Below are positions 32,047 through 41,527 of a DNA stretch of 64,000 nucleotides, one piece after another (position 1 is the stretch's first letter; each line of letters begins with the position of its first letter). The stretch comes from an uncultured Thermomicrobia bacterium. Lineage in GTDB: Bacteria; Chloroflexota; Chloroflexia; Thermomicrobiales; JALYUS01. The DNA lies in the NCBI GenBank assembly GCA_937968015.1, contig CALBSO010000157.1, forward strand, positions 1 through 64,000. The letters run 5' to 3'. The notes under the pieces are model-generated. The model was not told the DNA's origin and did not search any database. It saw nothing but the letters and a program-made list of their open reading frames with translations. The position numbers were made by a program, and so were the translations under genes.

Positions 32047-32790
32047 AGCCGTTTTCCGCGCTATGAGCATCAGTTCGGGTTCGTCGAGGCGGAGGGGGCG
32101 GTGATTCCACCGGCCGGACGTGCCGCCCCAAATATGCGCGACGGTGAAGCCCGTCGCGTGGCAGAGGGCGATCAGTTCCGGCGGGAGCCAGCGGCGCTCC
32201 TTGAGGCGCAGACGTTCAACGCCTTGGGGTGTTTCCGCTTCGTCGGTGTAGATCTCTTCGAGGGTGAGCAGGTTGAACCGACCCGGCGCGATCTCTGCAT
32301 CGGTCAGTTCGCGCAGACGCGCGAAGGCGTTGAGCGTCGTCAGGATGAGCGGCGCGCCCGGCTTCAGGGCGGCATGGATGGCGTGGAGGACGGCGCGGTC
32401 ATGATCGGCGGGGTCGTCATCCAGATTGAGGATACCGAACGCGCCACCGCAGAGGCAGAGCGCGGCATCGAACCGCTCGGGTGTCGTGAAGCGCGTCGCA
32501 TCCGCCTCGATCCAAGCGACCGTGACGCCCGCGTCGTCGGCCGCCTTGCGCGCCTCTTCGAGCATCCCGGCGGCGATGTCCACCCCGGTAACACGGTATC
32601 CCCGGCGTGCCAGTTCGATCGCGTGCCGCCCCGTGCCGCAGCCCATGTCAAGGATACGGCTCTCTGGCGGCAGCCCGAACTCGGCGAGGATGAAATCTCC
32701 TTCCGCGGCTGTATTGCGGGTGAAGTCGTTCTCCTCGTACGCGTTTGCTGTCTCCGAAAAGAGCCGTTCCGCCTGGTTCCTCGCTGCCAT
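32038..32790 (-). CDS. Class I SAM-dependent methyltransferase
   Basis: A 250 aa Rossmann-fold methyltransferase. Motif I is ILDMGCGTGRHAIELARRG near residue 38, motif II GVDIAAGMLEEA with the acidic ribose-binding Asp, and the post-II segment WIEADATRF then FDAALCLCGGAFG. Substrate cannot be told; small-molecule methylases of this group act on many acceptors. I choose the ATG at 32790 with GGAAGG upstream; an in-frame ATG at 32820 is possible. Confidence 0.88.
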   Translation of the reverse strand: MAARNQAERLFSETANAYEENDFTRNTAAEGDFILAEFGLPPESRILDMGCGTGRHAIELARRGYRVTGVDIAAGMLEEARKAADDAGVTVAWIEADATRFTTPERFDAALCLCGGAFGILNLDDDPADHDRAVLHAIHAALKPGAPLILTTLNAFARLRELTDAEIAPGRFNLLTLEEIYTDEAETPQGVERLRLKERRWLPPELIALCHATGFTVAHIWGGTSGRWNHRPLRLDEPELMLIARKTASR

Positions 32791-33161
32791 CGTGCTCGCC
32801 TTCCGTGCTGCCCGTGTCATCCATCCCTGATGACGATACCTGCCACATATCACGATCCGTACTACGGCGCGCTGGAATACGAGAGCCCGCGGGGAGCGTT
32901 CATTATCTGTAACAAATCGGACACCACCGTACGGTATACTAGAGACGATGTCGCACATCCGCCGGATGGAGGGGGCCAGGCACTGTCCGAATGGACACGG
33001 AGCCGCTGCCCGAATGGGCGATGCGAAACAAACGGCGGTGCGGTATCGTCAAAACCAAGACAGGATTCCGTTCGTTCTTATGGTAGACATGTACGACGGA
33101 TTATCAGAAAACCGCTTACGTAAACCAGTGATGACGGGAGATGCATGGGAGGGGCCGGACG
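32791..33161 (+). other. Intergenic region between divergent genes
   Basis: About 370 bp between the methyltransferase and the divergent PAP2 gene. It is locally AT-richer around 32900-32945 and has a TATACT hexamer at 32935-32940 without a convincing -35. I see no gene or repeat I can support. Confidence 0.4.
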
Positions 33162-33971
33162 ATGCCACGGCGCAACGAACAATCCCGATGGCAATGGCGG
33201 ATCACCCCCCGGCGGGAGCAGATCACGCGGCCCACGCTCTGGTTGGCGCTGATTGAATTCGCCCTTATCCTCTCCGTCACGCTCGCGTACTTCCTCACTC
33301 GTGGCCTGATCCGCGGGCGGGAGAGCGATGCGGTGGCGCACGCGAACAGACTCCTGAATATCGAGAACGCGTTGCACCTCAACCCCGAGCGGCCGATTCA
33401 GCATTTCACCCTGCATCACGAGTGGCTGATGCAGTTCGCGAATAACTTCTATCTCTACGCCCACCTGCCGGTGCTGATCGCGGTCGCGGTCTGGCTCTAC
33501 GGGTGGCGGCCCTGGGCGTATCCGTGGTTCCGCAACTCCTTCATGATCTCCGCGCTCTTCGGGCTTTCGATCTACGTCATCCTGCCCGTCGCACCGCCGC
33601 GCTTCATGTCCGGTTTCGTGGATACGATGGCGCTCTATGGCTTCAATGTGGACGGTTCAGCGGCCGGCCCGCTCTACAATCCCTACGCCGCGATGCCGAG
33701 CCTGCATGTCGGCTGGTCGCTCCTCGCGGGGATTGCGATGATCGCGTGCGCCCGGTCATGGTGGCTGAAAGCGGCGGGGGTTGCCCTCCCCGTGATGATG
33801 ACGTTCGCGGTGATTATGACGGGGAACCACTACCTCCTGGACATCATCGCGGGCGCGATCGTCGTGCTCGCCTCGCTCACGCTCTCCGCCTTCTGGACTT
33901 CCTGGCACACGGCGCGGGCACAGACCTCCCGCGTGCCGGATTGGATACCGTCCACACTCTGGCGGCGGTGA
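33162..33971 (+). CDS. PAP2-superfamily membrane phosphatase/transferase
   Basis: A 269 aa membrane protein with about six helices. The PAP2 active site is seen as AAMPSLHVGWSLLAG (near residue 175) and TGNHYLLDIIAG (near 220), giving the two His and Asp of the mechanism; the first Lys/Arg motif is weak. The spacing and the long first periplasmic part resemble AUR1/inositol phosphotransferase-like members. It may dephosphorylate lipid or polyprenyl phosphates at the outer face. The ATG at 33162 follows GGGAGGGG. Confidence 0.82.
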   Translation: MPRRNEQSRWQWRITPRREQITRPTLWLALIEFALILSVTLAYFLTRGLIRGRESDAVAHANRLLNIENALHLNPERPIQHFTLHHEWLMQFANNFYLYAHLPVLIAVAVWLYGWRPWAYPWFRNSFMISALFGLSIYVILPVAPPRFMSGFVDTMALYGFNVDGSAAGPLYNPYAAMPSLHVGWSLLAGIAMIACARSWWLKAAGVALPVMMTFAVIMTGNHYLLDIIAGAIVVLASLTLSAFWTSWHTARAQTSRVPDWIPSTLWRR

Positions 33972-34000
33972 CGAAGGATCGGGGCAGTGGGGAAGAGACC

Positions 34001-34582
34001 ATGACGATTGAGAGCGAAAGTAAGCGCGGCCTGAATCGCCGCGGGGACGATCCCAGCGTCCCCATCATGACGGCGGCGGATGTGATGCGTCCGGTGCCGA
34101 CGATTGCGTCAGACGTCTCATGGCGGGAGGCGGTGCAACTGCTCCTCGGCAGCGCGCTCGATGCGGTGCCGGTTGTGGACACGGAGCAGCGCGTGATCGG
34201 TATCGTCACCCAGACGGATCTCGCCACGCGGATGCGCGGCGTCGAGCGGACGGAACTGCGCGCGGTGCTGGATGGCGTCGTCACGATCCGCTCGCATCGC
34301 ACCCTGCTGCGGTGGCACGAATCGCCGCACTGGGAGATGGGTTCCACCGTCGCTACGCTGATGACCGCGCCCGTCGTGATGGTACGTGCCGAGACGCCGC
34401 TCCCCGCGGTCGCCCGCACCCTCCTCGATCACGACATCACGCAAGTCCCCGTCACCGATGCCGACGGCCATATCCGTGGCATGGTACGGCAGCGCGACAT
34501 CGTCGCCGCTGTTGCGATGTGGAGCGCCAGTCTCTTACCGCCCGCCGAGCGCGATGCCTTCGCCGCCTGGGCGGCCTCCTGA
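34001..34582 (+). CDS. Protein with two CBS domains
   Basis: A 193 aa cytosolic protein made of a CBS pair: TAADVMRPVPTIASDVSWRE with VIGIVTQTDLATRM, then VATLMTAPVVMVRAETPLP with IRGMVRQRDIVAAVA. CBS pairs bind adenine nucleotides and act as sensors. It starts 29 bp after the PAP2 gene on the same strand (GAAGAG upstream), so it may regulate that enzyme or simply share its transcript. Confidence 0.85.
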   Translation: MTIESESKRGLNRRGDDPSVPIMTAADVMRPVPTIASDVSWREAVQLLLGSALDAVPVVDTEQRVIGIVTQTDLATRMRGVERTELRAVLDGVVTIRSHRTLLRWHESPHWEMGSTVATLMTAPVVMVRAETPLPAVARTLLDHDITQVPVTDADGHIRGMVRQRDIVAAVAMWSASLLPPAERDAFAAWAAS

Positions 34583-34627
34583 CAACTCGCGGCGCGTCAG
34601 TCGCGTCATCGGGATGATAGAGAGGAA

Positions 34628-35710
34628 TTATCCGGGTGTTGCCCCCTGGGTGTTGACGTAGAGCGCGTAGATGGACTGGCTGGCGGTCATGAAGAGGCGG
34701 TTGCGCTTGGGGCCGCCGAAACAGAGATTGGCGCAGGCTTCCGGCAGGCGGATGCGGCCGATCAGTTGGCCCTCCGGCGTGAAGACGAGCACACCATGAT
34801 AACCGAGGCCGGCACTGCCCGCCGCGCTCGCGCACCAGAGATTGCCCGCGACATCGGCACGCATGCCATCCGGCCCGCAATGCACGCCGTCCACCCGCAT
34901 GTCGGTGAAGACTCTGCCGTTCGTGACTGTATGCGCGTCCGTGACATCGAAGACTTTGATGTCGCGCGGCCCCGGGCCGGTGTCGCAGACATAGAGTTTT
35001 TTGTAGTCGGGTGAGAAACAGAGTCCGTTGGGGCGGGCAAGTTCGTCGGTGACGAGATCAATCCGGCCGCTCGGATCAACGCGGTAGACCGCTGTCGGCA
35101 ACTCCTGCCGCTCGCCGCCCGCGTCCACCGTGCCGATCCGGGGATCGAATGGCCCTCCCGCGTCGGGCTGGCCTTCATACAATGAGTTGCCGTAGGGCGG
35201 GTCGGTGAACCAGATGCTGCCATCGGGATGGGGAACGAGATCATTGGGTGAGTTGAGCCGCTTGCCGTGATAGGCGTCCGCGATGACGGTCAGCGAGCCG
35301 TCGTGCTCCCATCGGACGACGCGGCGCGAGAAATGCTCGCAGGTCAGTTGGCGGCCCTGGAAGTCGAAGGTATTGCCGTTGCTGTTGCGCGACGGCTTGC
35401 GGAAGACGGTTACGCGGCCGTCATCCTGTAACCAGCGATACTGAACATCGTCGCCGACATCACTCCAGACGAGATAGCGGCCCTGATTGGACCAGGCAGG
35501 GCCTTCCGCCCACAGCGCCCCGGTCCAGAGATGCTGGATCGGCGTGTTGTTCTGAACCACCTCGCGAAACTGTGGCGCGACCACGATGACATCCGGGTCC
35601 GGGTAGACATTCGGCGGCGCGCCTGATCCCCACTGGCGCGGGGGGTTCGTGATCGTGCTCGGCGGCGTGCCGGTCAGCGGGGCGTGGGCATCGGGCGTTT
35701 CGTTCGTCAT
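34628..35710 (-). CDS. SMP-30/gluconolactonase family hydrolase
   Basis: A 360 aa six-bladed propeller hydrolase. EGPAWSNQGRYLVWSDV near residue 68 holds the metal-ligand Glu; NSNGNTFDFQGRQLTCEH and RLNSPNDLVPHPDGSIWFTDPPYG hold the substrate and metal Asn/Asp, and ARPNGLCFSPDYKKLYVCDT a further ligand. The family opens sugar lactones. No signal peptide is seen, so it is probably cytosolic. The ATG at 35710 follows GGGAGGAA. Confidence 0.9.
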   Translation of the reverse strand: MTNETPDAHAPLTGTPPSTITNPPRQWGSGAPPNVYPDPDVIVVAPQFREVVQNNTPIQHLWTGALWAEGPAWSNQGRYLVWSDVGDDVQYRWLQDDGRVTVFRKPSRNSNGNTFDFQGRQLTCEHFSRRVVRWEHDGSLTVIADAYHGKRLNSPNDLVPHPDGSIWFTDPPYGNSLYEGQPDAGGPFDPRIGTVDAGGERQELPTAVYRVDPSGRIDLVTDELARPNGLCFSPDYKKLYVCDTGPGPRDIKVFDVTDAHTVTNGRVFTDMRVDGVHCGPDGMRADVAGNLWCASAAGSAGLGYHGVLVFTPEGQLIGRIRLPEACANLCFGGPKRNRLFMTASQSIYALYVNTQGATPG

Positions 35711-35928
35711 GGGCGTTTCCTCCCGGTGAATTCTCCTCGTTGTCGCGGCGCACGGAAACAATCATCGCCTTTATACACGTTCAGCCCTTCTCTGCGGGGA
35801 TGCCGGGAGAGATGCAGAGCCGTGAGGTCTACCAGTTCGCCGTCTCGCCCCTTCCTGTCTGCGGAACCCGACACGCTTCAGCGTTGTATGCTTGGTGGAG
35901 AGCCATTGTGCAGCGAAGGAGAGAACCC

Positions 35929-38160
35929 GTGGCAGTGATGAAGGCTGATACCCGCCGATTCGTGGGGCCGTCCGGGCCGAGCCAGGGTAGTAGCATCCGC
36001 GTGCTCGCGGCATTCGCGCTCGTATGCGCGATGATGGCGACGGGCGTGATCGGCGGCAGCCTTGCCGATCATTTCGCGCACGGTCGGAGCCAATCAAGCG
36101 CTGTCCCCGATACCTTAATCGAGATGACGTATGACCAGCAGGCGCGGCAATCGCACGTCGTCGCCTACGTACCCGGCATGAAGGCGCCGCATCCGCTCCT
36201 CGATGGCGGCATTGATGCCGTCATCTCACCGGATGGCAAACAAATCGTTTTCACGCAGCGGCGGCAGACGCCGGACGGCGTGCAGTATGCCATCGTCGCC
36301 TTCGCCAGCGACTCCCTCGCCCCGCAGTGGCGGACGGTGATCGCGGCGGGACCGGTCGAGACGCAGCAGACTCCCGGCCCGATCCTGACCACCGAAGTGA
36401 CGACGGACCGTGTCTACATCGCCAGCCATCACTGGCTATCAGCGGAGCCAATCACGGTTGTCGCGCTCAATCGCGCTGAGGGGCGGGAGCGCGCACGATG
36501 GAACGTAGACCTCGCGGGGCGAGAAGGGAGAATCGTCTCACTGCGCGCCGCGCCGGATGGGGCATCGCTGGCCCTGCTCGCCTCTCTCAATACGGAAGCA
36601 GGCGTGAACGTCGGGCCGAAATCGCTCTTTGTCCGCCTCCGTTTGCTGGATGGGCAGGAGATGCAACGACTACCGATCACGCAGACCGGCAGCGCCGCCT
36701 CCTTCAGCCTCGACAGTCCGATGACGCCGGACGGGCACACCCTCTATCAACTGTCGTACGGCGACTCGCCCACACACCTCGTCCTCCACTTCTTCGATCT
36801 GCAAAAGGGCGCGACCCTCTCAGCGATTGACCTTCCCTTCGAGGGAAAGGAGGACTTTCTTGCATACGAGCAAACGATTTCGCACGACGGCAAGCATCTC
36901 TACGTGCTCGCGCCCACGCTCCGCTCCCTCGTCGTCGTCAATCTGATGACCCGGCGGATCGAGGATCAGGTACAAGTGGACACGACTGCCATCACCACGA
37001 CTGGCAACGCATCGTTGTTCGCTCGTGTGTTCGGCATCGTGCATGGCTTCTTCGTGCAGGATGTCGCGGCGAAGGGCGGGCTTCTCGGCGGGATGCAACT
37101 CTCGCCGGACGGCCGGACGCTCTACGCTGTCGGTGCCACCGGACGCAGCCACGACACCCAGGCGCATGGTATCTGGGTCATTGATACGGGCGGATGGCGC
37201 GTTATGAAGCAGTGGCTGCCGGACGCATCACCCTCCGCCTTACTGCTCAGCGGAGACGGAGGCTATCTCACGGTGCGGCAGAGCCGGGGCGGGATACGCA
37301 CACTCGAAACCGCCTCCGGCAATGAAATCTTCGCGACGGACAGCGGCAATAGCGACGCTGGCTCCCTCTTCTCGCTCGTGGAACGATACCGCGAGCGCTA
37401 CGGCAAAAGCCCGACCATCAGCACGTCCGCCCGTGACCTTCACACATCCCCCCCGTTCGCCGCCCTCACCGCATCGGTCAACATGAAGACGATCGTCGCG
37501 GGGGATACGGTGACGATCGAGGCGCAATTCACCGACCCGGCCAGCGATACGCCAATCAACCCGGAGATGAAGGCCGTCCGCTACGAGCCGCCCGCTGCGG
37601 TCACCGCGTTGTTCTGCCGGTATGGGAAAATCGCGTGCGGACCATCTGTCACCCTCACGAACATCGGCTATGGCCACTATCGGGGCAGCATACCGTTGAC
37701 GGACGCGGGAAGTTGGTCGTTGCAGGTGCTGGCCGATTGGAGCCGGAATGAAATCCCGAACCGCCAAGCCCTCGTCGAGAACGCCGTCACTGTCCGGGCG
37801 GCCTTCATCGGCAGCGACGGGAACCGCTACAGCATGCAGGTGACCACCGATCCCGGACAACCCGTCGCGAAACAGGCGGCGACGATCCGCGTCGCCTTCG
37901 TGGACGCGGCGCACGGCACACCTCTGCCCCCAGGAGTAGCATTGTTCGGTGGGCTCCCCGCCACACTCGATGCCGATTTCTTTGCGAACGGGACGATGTA
38001 TCTGTTGGAGACGCTGCCCGCGCGCGGCCACGGTGTCTACAGTGGCCCCGTCACGCTCGGGGCATCGGGTAGCTGGCGCGTGGCGGTGGACGTGCCGGCC
38101 GGAGGTGGCGCAACGAAAACCGTTCCCGTCGGCGCGGTGCAGGTAATTGGCGGGCAATAA
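35929..38160 (+). CDS. Membrane-anchored propeller protein with Ig-like FixH/YtkA-type domains
   Basis: A 743 aa protein with one N-terminal membrane helix (RVLAAFALVCAMMATGVIGG, residues 25-44), then a large beta-propeller of the YVTN/PD40 type (SPDGKQIVFTQRR, TPDGHTLYQLS, SPDGRTLYAVG), then two C-terminal Ig-like units (AGDTVTIEAQFTD; AATIRVAFVDAAHGTPLPPG) similar to YtkA/FixH-like extracellular domains. Probably a surface or periplasm-facing binding protein; function unknown. The GTG at 35929 is chosen because AGGAG lies 7 bp before it. Confidence 0.78.
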   Translation: MAVMKADTRRFVGPSGPSQGSSIRVLAAFALVCAMMATGVIGGSLADHFAHGRSQSSAVPDTLIEMTYDQQARQSHVVAYVPGMKAPHPLLDGGIDAVISPDGKQIVFTQRRQTPDGVQYAIVAFASDSLAPQWRTVIAAGPVETQQTPGPILTTEVTTDRVYIASHHWLSAEPITVVALNRAEGRERARWNVDLAGREGRIVSLRAAPDGASLALLASLNTEAGVNVGPKSLFVRLRLLDGQEMQRLPITQTGSAASFSLDSPMTPDGHTLYQLSYGDSPTHLVLHFFDLQKGATLSAIDLPFEGKEDFLAYEQTISHDGKHLYVLAPTLRSLVVVNLMTRRIEDQVQVDTTAITTTGNASLFARVFGIVHGFFVQDVAAKGGLLGGMQLSPDGRTLYAVGATGRSHDTQAHGIWVIDTGGWRVMKQWLPDASPSALLLSGDGGYLTVRQSRGGIRTLETASGNEIFATDSGNSDAGSLFSLVERYRERYGKSPTISTSARDLHTSPPFAALTASVNMKTIVAGDTVTIEAQFTDPASDTPINPEMKAVRYEPPAAVTALFCRYGKIACGPSVTLTNIGYGHYRGSIPLTDAGSWSLQVLADWSRNEIPNRQALVENAVTVRAAFIGSDGNRYSMQVTTDPGQPVAKQAATIRVAFVDAAHGTPLPPGVALFGGLPATLDADFFANGTMYLLETLPARGHGVYSGPVTLGASGSWRVAVDVPAGGGATKTVPVGAVQVIGGQ

Positions 38161-38258
38161 CCGTGAGACGTGGTACGATGCACAAGCACTGAGGACGAGC
38201 CATGTATTGCTCTGTCTCAGCGCTTCGTCCTCCATCCTGAGAAAGGGCCACACCGCGC

Positions 38259-39434
38259 TTGGTTGTTTCCCGCACCGCACTTGCCGCCGCCCGCGCCCTG
38301 CTCGACCGCGCGGTGCGTGATCGTGCCAATGCCTATGGGGGCAGCCTCGCGCTGGGCTATGGCTGGGAAGAATATCTGCTGCCGCGCGTCTCGGCGCTCG
38401 TCGGCAAGACGCTGCCGGACGGCGCCCTCCTGCACGCGGCACGTTCCTTCGGCGCGGACCCGGCGATTGCCTTCGAATGCTCCGCGCGCGGCTTGCGACA
38501 GCCCGATTTCCTCTTTCTCGTCACGCGGGATGGCGCGTCCGGCATCGCCGGGGCGGACGCGAAACTCGGCCTCGATACCGTGGATGCCGCGCAGGTTTCC
38601 GCCGAGACGACCGCGCGCATCCTCACCGAGGGCGGGCCGCTCGCCCAGGCGATTATCGCCGCGCTCGCCCCACCGGAGACGCCCGCGATAGACGGCTACA
38701 TCCTCACGCCTGAGCGCATCCTCAACGATTTGATCCTCGACGGCGCGCGACCGAACGGGATGCCCCGCCCCCGTTTGCCGGCGCAGTCACACGTCGTGAC
38801 GATCTCCCTGCGCGGCGCCGATCTCCTCCGCGCCGTCGCGACCGGCCCCTTCGCCCGCGCGCTCGTCGAAGAGACGGACGAAGCCATCGAGGCCGACGCC
38901 TCGGTAGACGTCGCGGTGCTGATTACCCTCGCGACCCATCTGCTGCTGGGCATGTGGCGGGAGGGTGAGACGCCGCTCGTTATCGGGCGCATCCCGGTCG
39001 AACCGCCCGCAGCGGAGCAATACGACATTGTGCTTGCCTGGAGCCGCGCGCGCGTCCTGCGCGCGGGGAGCGCGTGGGAGGCGGCGGCGCAAGCGGCACA
39101 TCGGGCACGGCCCCGCATCGAGGCCCGCGGGCGGGTGCAGGAGGCGCTGCAACCACCGCTCGCGGACCCAGAGGTGCGCGACGCGCTCGACGGCGCGCGC
39201 GGCAAGCCGGGGCGGATCGCCCGCTCCGCCGCCGCCGAGGCGTACCGTACCGCCCTCCTTGCCGCCCTGCCGCCCGATGTGCCGGATCGCGGTGACGCGC
39301 TCCTCGACGCGATCCAGACGGCCCGACGCCGGGAGATGGACGCCCTCCGCGCCCTCACCATCGCCGCCATCCGCGACGCCCTCCGCCGCGCGGATAGCGC
39401 AACGCTTCCCGACGATGCCCCTGCCGCATCGTAA
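38259..39434 (+). CDS. Hypothetical protein with possible PD-(D/E)xK motif
   Basis: A 391 aa Ala/Arg-rich soluble protein not recognised as any named family. Around residues 81-102 it reads QPDFLFLV, then ADAKLGLDT, which fits a PD-(D/E)xK nuclease core (Pro-Asp, spacer, Asp-Ala-Lys) with an upstream Glu candidate near residue 37 (GWEEYLLPRV). The rest is helical with long Arg/Ala stretches. The start is weak: TTG at 38259 after GAAAGGG. A nuclease role is inference from the motif alone. Confidence 0.6.
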   Translation: MVVSRTALAAARALLDRAVRDRANAYGGSLALGYGWEEYLLPRVSALVGKTLPDGALLHAARSFGADPAIAFECSARGLRQPDFLFLVTRDGASGIAGADAKLGLDTVDAAQVSAETTARILTEGGPLAQAIIAALAPPETPAIDGYILTPERILNDLILDGARPNGMPRPRLPAQSHVVTISLRGADLLRAVATGPFARALVEETDEAIEADASVDVAVLITLATHLLLGMWREGETPLVIGRIPVEPPAAEQYDIVLAWSRARVLRAGSAWEAAAQAAHRARPRIEARGRVQEALQPPLADPEVRDALDGARGKPGRIARSAAAEAYRTALLAALPPDVPDRGDALLDAIQTARRREMDALRALTIAAIRDALRRADSATLPDDAPAAS

Positions 39435-39559
39435 GAACCAATGATTTTCAGATTGCGTTGTGGACTGAGTCACATGAGTCTGCACGAATATTGTCAATCG
39501 CGTCGGCAAGCCCCTAGACTCCACCACTCGATATAACATTGGGCGGAGAGTGGACGACG

Positions 39560-39815
39560 ATGGGGCACCGGCAGCGCCTCGCACCGACCGACGACTGGCA
39601 GCAACTCGACCTGCTCGTCCGCTTCCCCGAGCAACGCACCTACGAGCTCATCCGCCCCGTCATCCTCTTCGGCCCACCGAAGGTGGAGCGCCATCGCACC
39701 CTGCCCGACGACATCCAGCGGGCCATCCTCGTGCTCAAAGCCGAGCATCCCGCCTTCCCCGACCGTGAAATCGCCACGATCTGCGGTGTCTCGTGCGGTC
39801 GGCGAAACCCTGTGG
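39560..39815 (+). pseudogene. Decayed IS481-like / HTH transposase N-terminus
   Basis: The frame reads WQQLDLLVRFPEQRTYELIR, then PVILFGPP, a start I associate with IS481-like transposases of Chloroflexota. In intact relatives the FG is followed by a helix-turn-helix of about 40 residues; here the sequence jumps straight to RTLPDDIQRAILVLKAEHP and EIATICGVSCGRR, after which homology ends. So it has an internal deletion and a 3' truncation and no DDE domain. It overlaps no other gene except the 3' end of the DHFR-like gene beyond 39907. Confidence 0.7.
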
Positions 39816-39906
39816 ATCAGTCCTGGAGGGCCGGCGACCGCGCACATCCGATCCGTCACACGGCCCAAGAGGAGGGCAGTGCGCGCAAAGCGTTCAGCGG
39901 AGCGGC

Positions 39907-40455
39907 CTACGTATCTCGCTGTTCGGGCTGGTAGGAGAGGATGACGATCCCGCTCGCGAGTGTCCTCGTGTCGATGAGGCGGAACTTCGTCGGCGGGCCG
40001 GGCCGGAATAGGAGGTCCTGCGGGCCACCGTTGCCGAGGAATAATGGGTGGACCCACAGCCGCAGTTCGTCCAGCAGGCCATGCGTGAGCAGGGTGTAGG
40101 AGAGTCGGCCGAAACCGTACTGCACGATGTCCATGCCGGGTTGATTCTTGAGCCGCTTGATCTCTGCGACCACATCGCCGCTGATCACCGTCGTGTTGTT
40201 CCACTCCGGGTTTTGCAGCGTGGACGAGACGACGTACTTTGCTGTGCTGTTGAACCGATCGCTCATTGGGTCGCCGGATCGGGTCCCCCAGACGGGAGCG
40301 AAGCCCTCATACGTGCGCCGTCCCATCAGGATCGCGTCACACGCGAACAGCAGTTCCGTCTGGATCGTCGCGACGGTGTCATCAACGGAGCCCAAAGGCT
40401 GCCACTCGATGACACCGTCGAGCGAGATGTACGTGGAGTTAATGATCTTGCGCAT
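39907..40455 (-). CDS. Dihydrofolate reductase-like (RibD C-terminal domain) protein
   Basis: A 182 aa protein starting MRKIINSTYISLDGVIEW, with DAILMGRRTYEGFAPVW near residue 40 and IVQYGFGRLSYTLLTHGLLDELRL near 110, the NADPH-binding core of RibD_C/YyaP-type reductases. These are common, mostly uncharacterised reductases. It lies 45 bp downstream of an AraC-family regulator gene on the same strand, an arrangement suggesting the regulator controls it. Confidence 0.88.
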   Translation of the reverse strand: MRKIINSTYISLDGVIEWQPLGSVDDTVATIQTELLFACDAILMGRRTYEGFAPVWGTRSGDPMSDRFNSTAKYVVSSTLQNPEWNNTTVISGDVVAEIKRLKNQPGMDIVQYGFGRLSYTLLTHGLLDELRLWVHPLFLGNGGPQDLLFRPGPPTKFRLIDTRTLASGIVILSYQPEQRDT

Positions 40456-40500
40456 GCGATGCCCTCCGATTATTGTTCAGATCAACATGAGTAGGATGAC

Positions 40501-41214
40501 TCAACGAAAGGGGGTTGTCTTGTATAAAAACGACAACTGCTCAGGTCTGCTGCGATCCATGATCTGCGTCGGTCTCTGCCCGATGAAGTACTTCAGCGAT
40601 CGGGTCAGATGCGCCTGGTCGAAATAGCCAGCCTCGTAAACGGCGTCGCGGATTGATACGCCTTGCTGTAAGAGGGTCGTTGCATATCGGGCGCGTTCGA
40701 TTTGACGCACAGCGCTTTGTGTCAACCCGGTCGTTCGCAGGAAATGACGCTGTGCGGTGCGTACGGACAGGTCTTTCAGTTGACCTTGCAACGCAGCGTC
40801 CACGACGGGTTCACGCACGAGCAGACCGTCACGCACGAGCCGGTCTACAAACGCGTCTGCATTTTCAAAATCCGGAAATTGCCACGCAGAGCCTTGTAGC
40901 CAGAAGGATTGACTCCCCGCATCAGGCAGATTCACCGCTTCATCCACGAGATTGCTTGCGGGCAGATGGGGCATAACGGTGCCCAGCTTAAACCGGATGC
41001 CAAGCCACTCCCCATCCGCAGGGCAGTGGAGAGGCGTCGCTTTCGTCTCTGGCCCCCGCACCGTGAGAGTTGTCTTATCATTGTGTCTCGTCATGACCAT
41101 CTCCCAATGGCTCATGGCAAGCGAGATAAAAGAGCCAGCGCGCTCACTTCGGGCACGCCAGATCCGTTCGACAAACGGCGAGTCTGATGGTCTTTCGTCA
41201 AAGGTAAAGATCAT
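40501..41214 (-). CDS. AraC-family transcription regulator
   Basis: A 237 aa regulator. The N-terminal about 130 residues form a sensor part with no family I can name (RIWRARSERAGSFISLA, DKTTLTVRGPETKATPL). The C-terminal double helix-turn-helix shows LSVRTAQRHFLRTTGLT and VSIRDAVYEAGYFDQAHLTRSLKYFIGQRPTQI, the AraC signature. The ATG at 41214 follows GGGAGG. It precedes the DHFR-like gene. Confidence 0.9.
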   Translation of the reverse strand: MIFTFDERPSDSPFVERIWRARSERAGSFISLAMSHWEMVMTRHNDKTTLTVRGPETKATPLHCPADGEWLGIRFKLGTVMPHLPASNLVDEAVNLPDAGSQSFWLQGSAWQFPDFENADAFVDRLVRDGLLVREPVVDAALQGQLKDLSVRTAQRHFLRTTGLTQSAVRQIERARYATTLLQQGVSIRDAVYEAGYFDQAHLTRSLKYFIGQRPTQIMDRSRPEQLSFLYKTTPFR

Positions 41215-41527
41215 GCTTCTACCTCCCAGTGCCAAGCTTTATGATTTTACCCTGATTGCTCGTCAGCGTTCGTCAAGGCAACGGCCAGCAGGGTGGTATG
41301 CACCTCCAGCGCGACCCCGCGTCTTTCCTCGTCTAAGCCGTGGTATGTCCAACGCCGCCATTGTGCAGTGCTCCTGTCAATGGGGAAGCACTATACGGCT
41401 GCGTCACACACCGTCAAGTCCCGCAATTGAGGGCCGGGTATGGCCGCTTCGCCCTTGCGGTGGGATGAGGGGATACGGCGCGCCGTTTGACAGCCGGCGC
41501 TGACGCTATGCGTGCAACATCATGTGG

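Noticed and set aside
41236..41527. Gene between the AraC gene and the beta-lactamase-fold gene
   Set aside because: Frames here are short or shadows of the neighbours and none has a ribosome site or motif.
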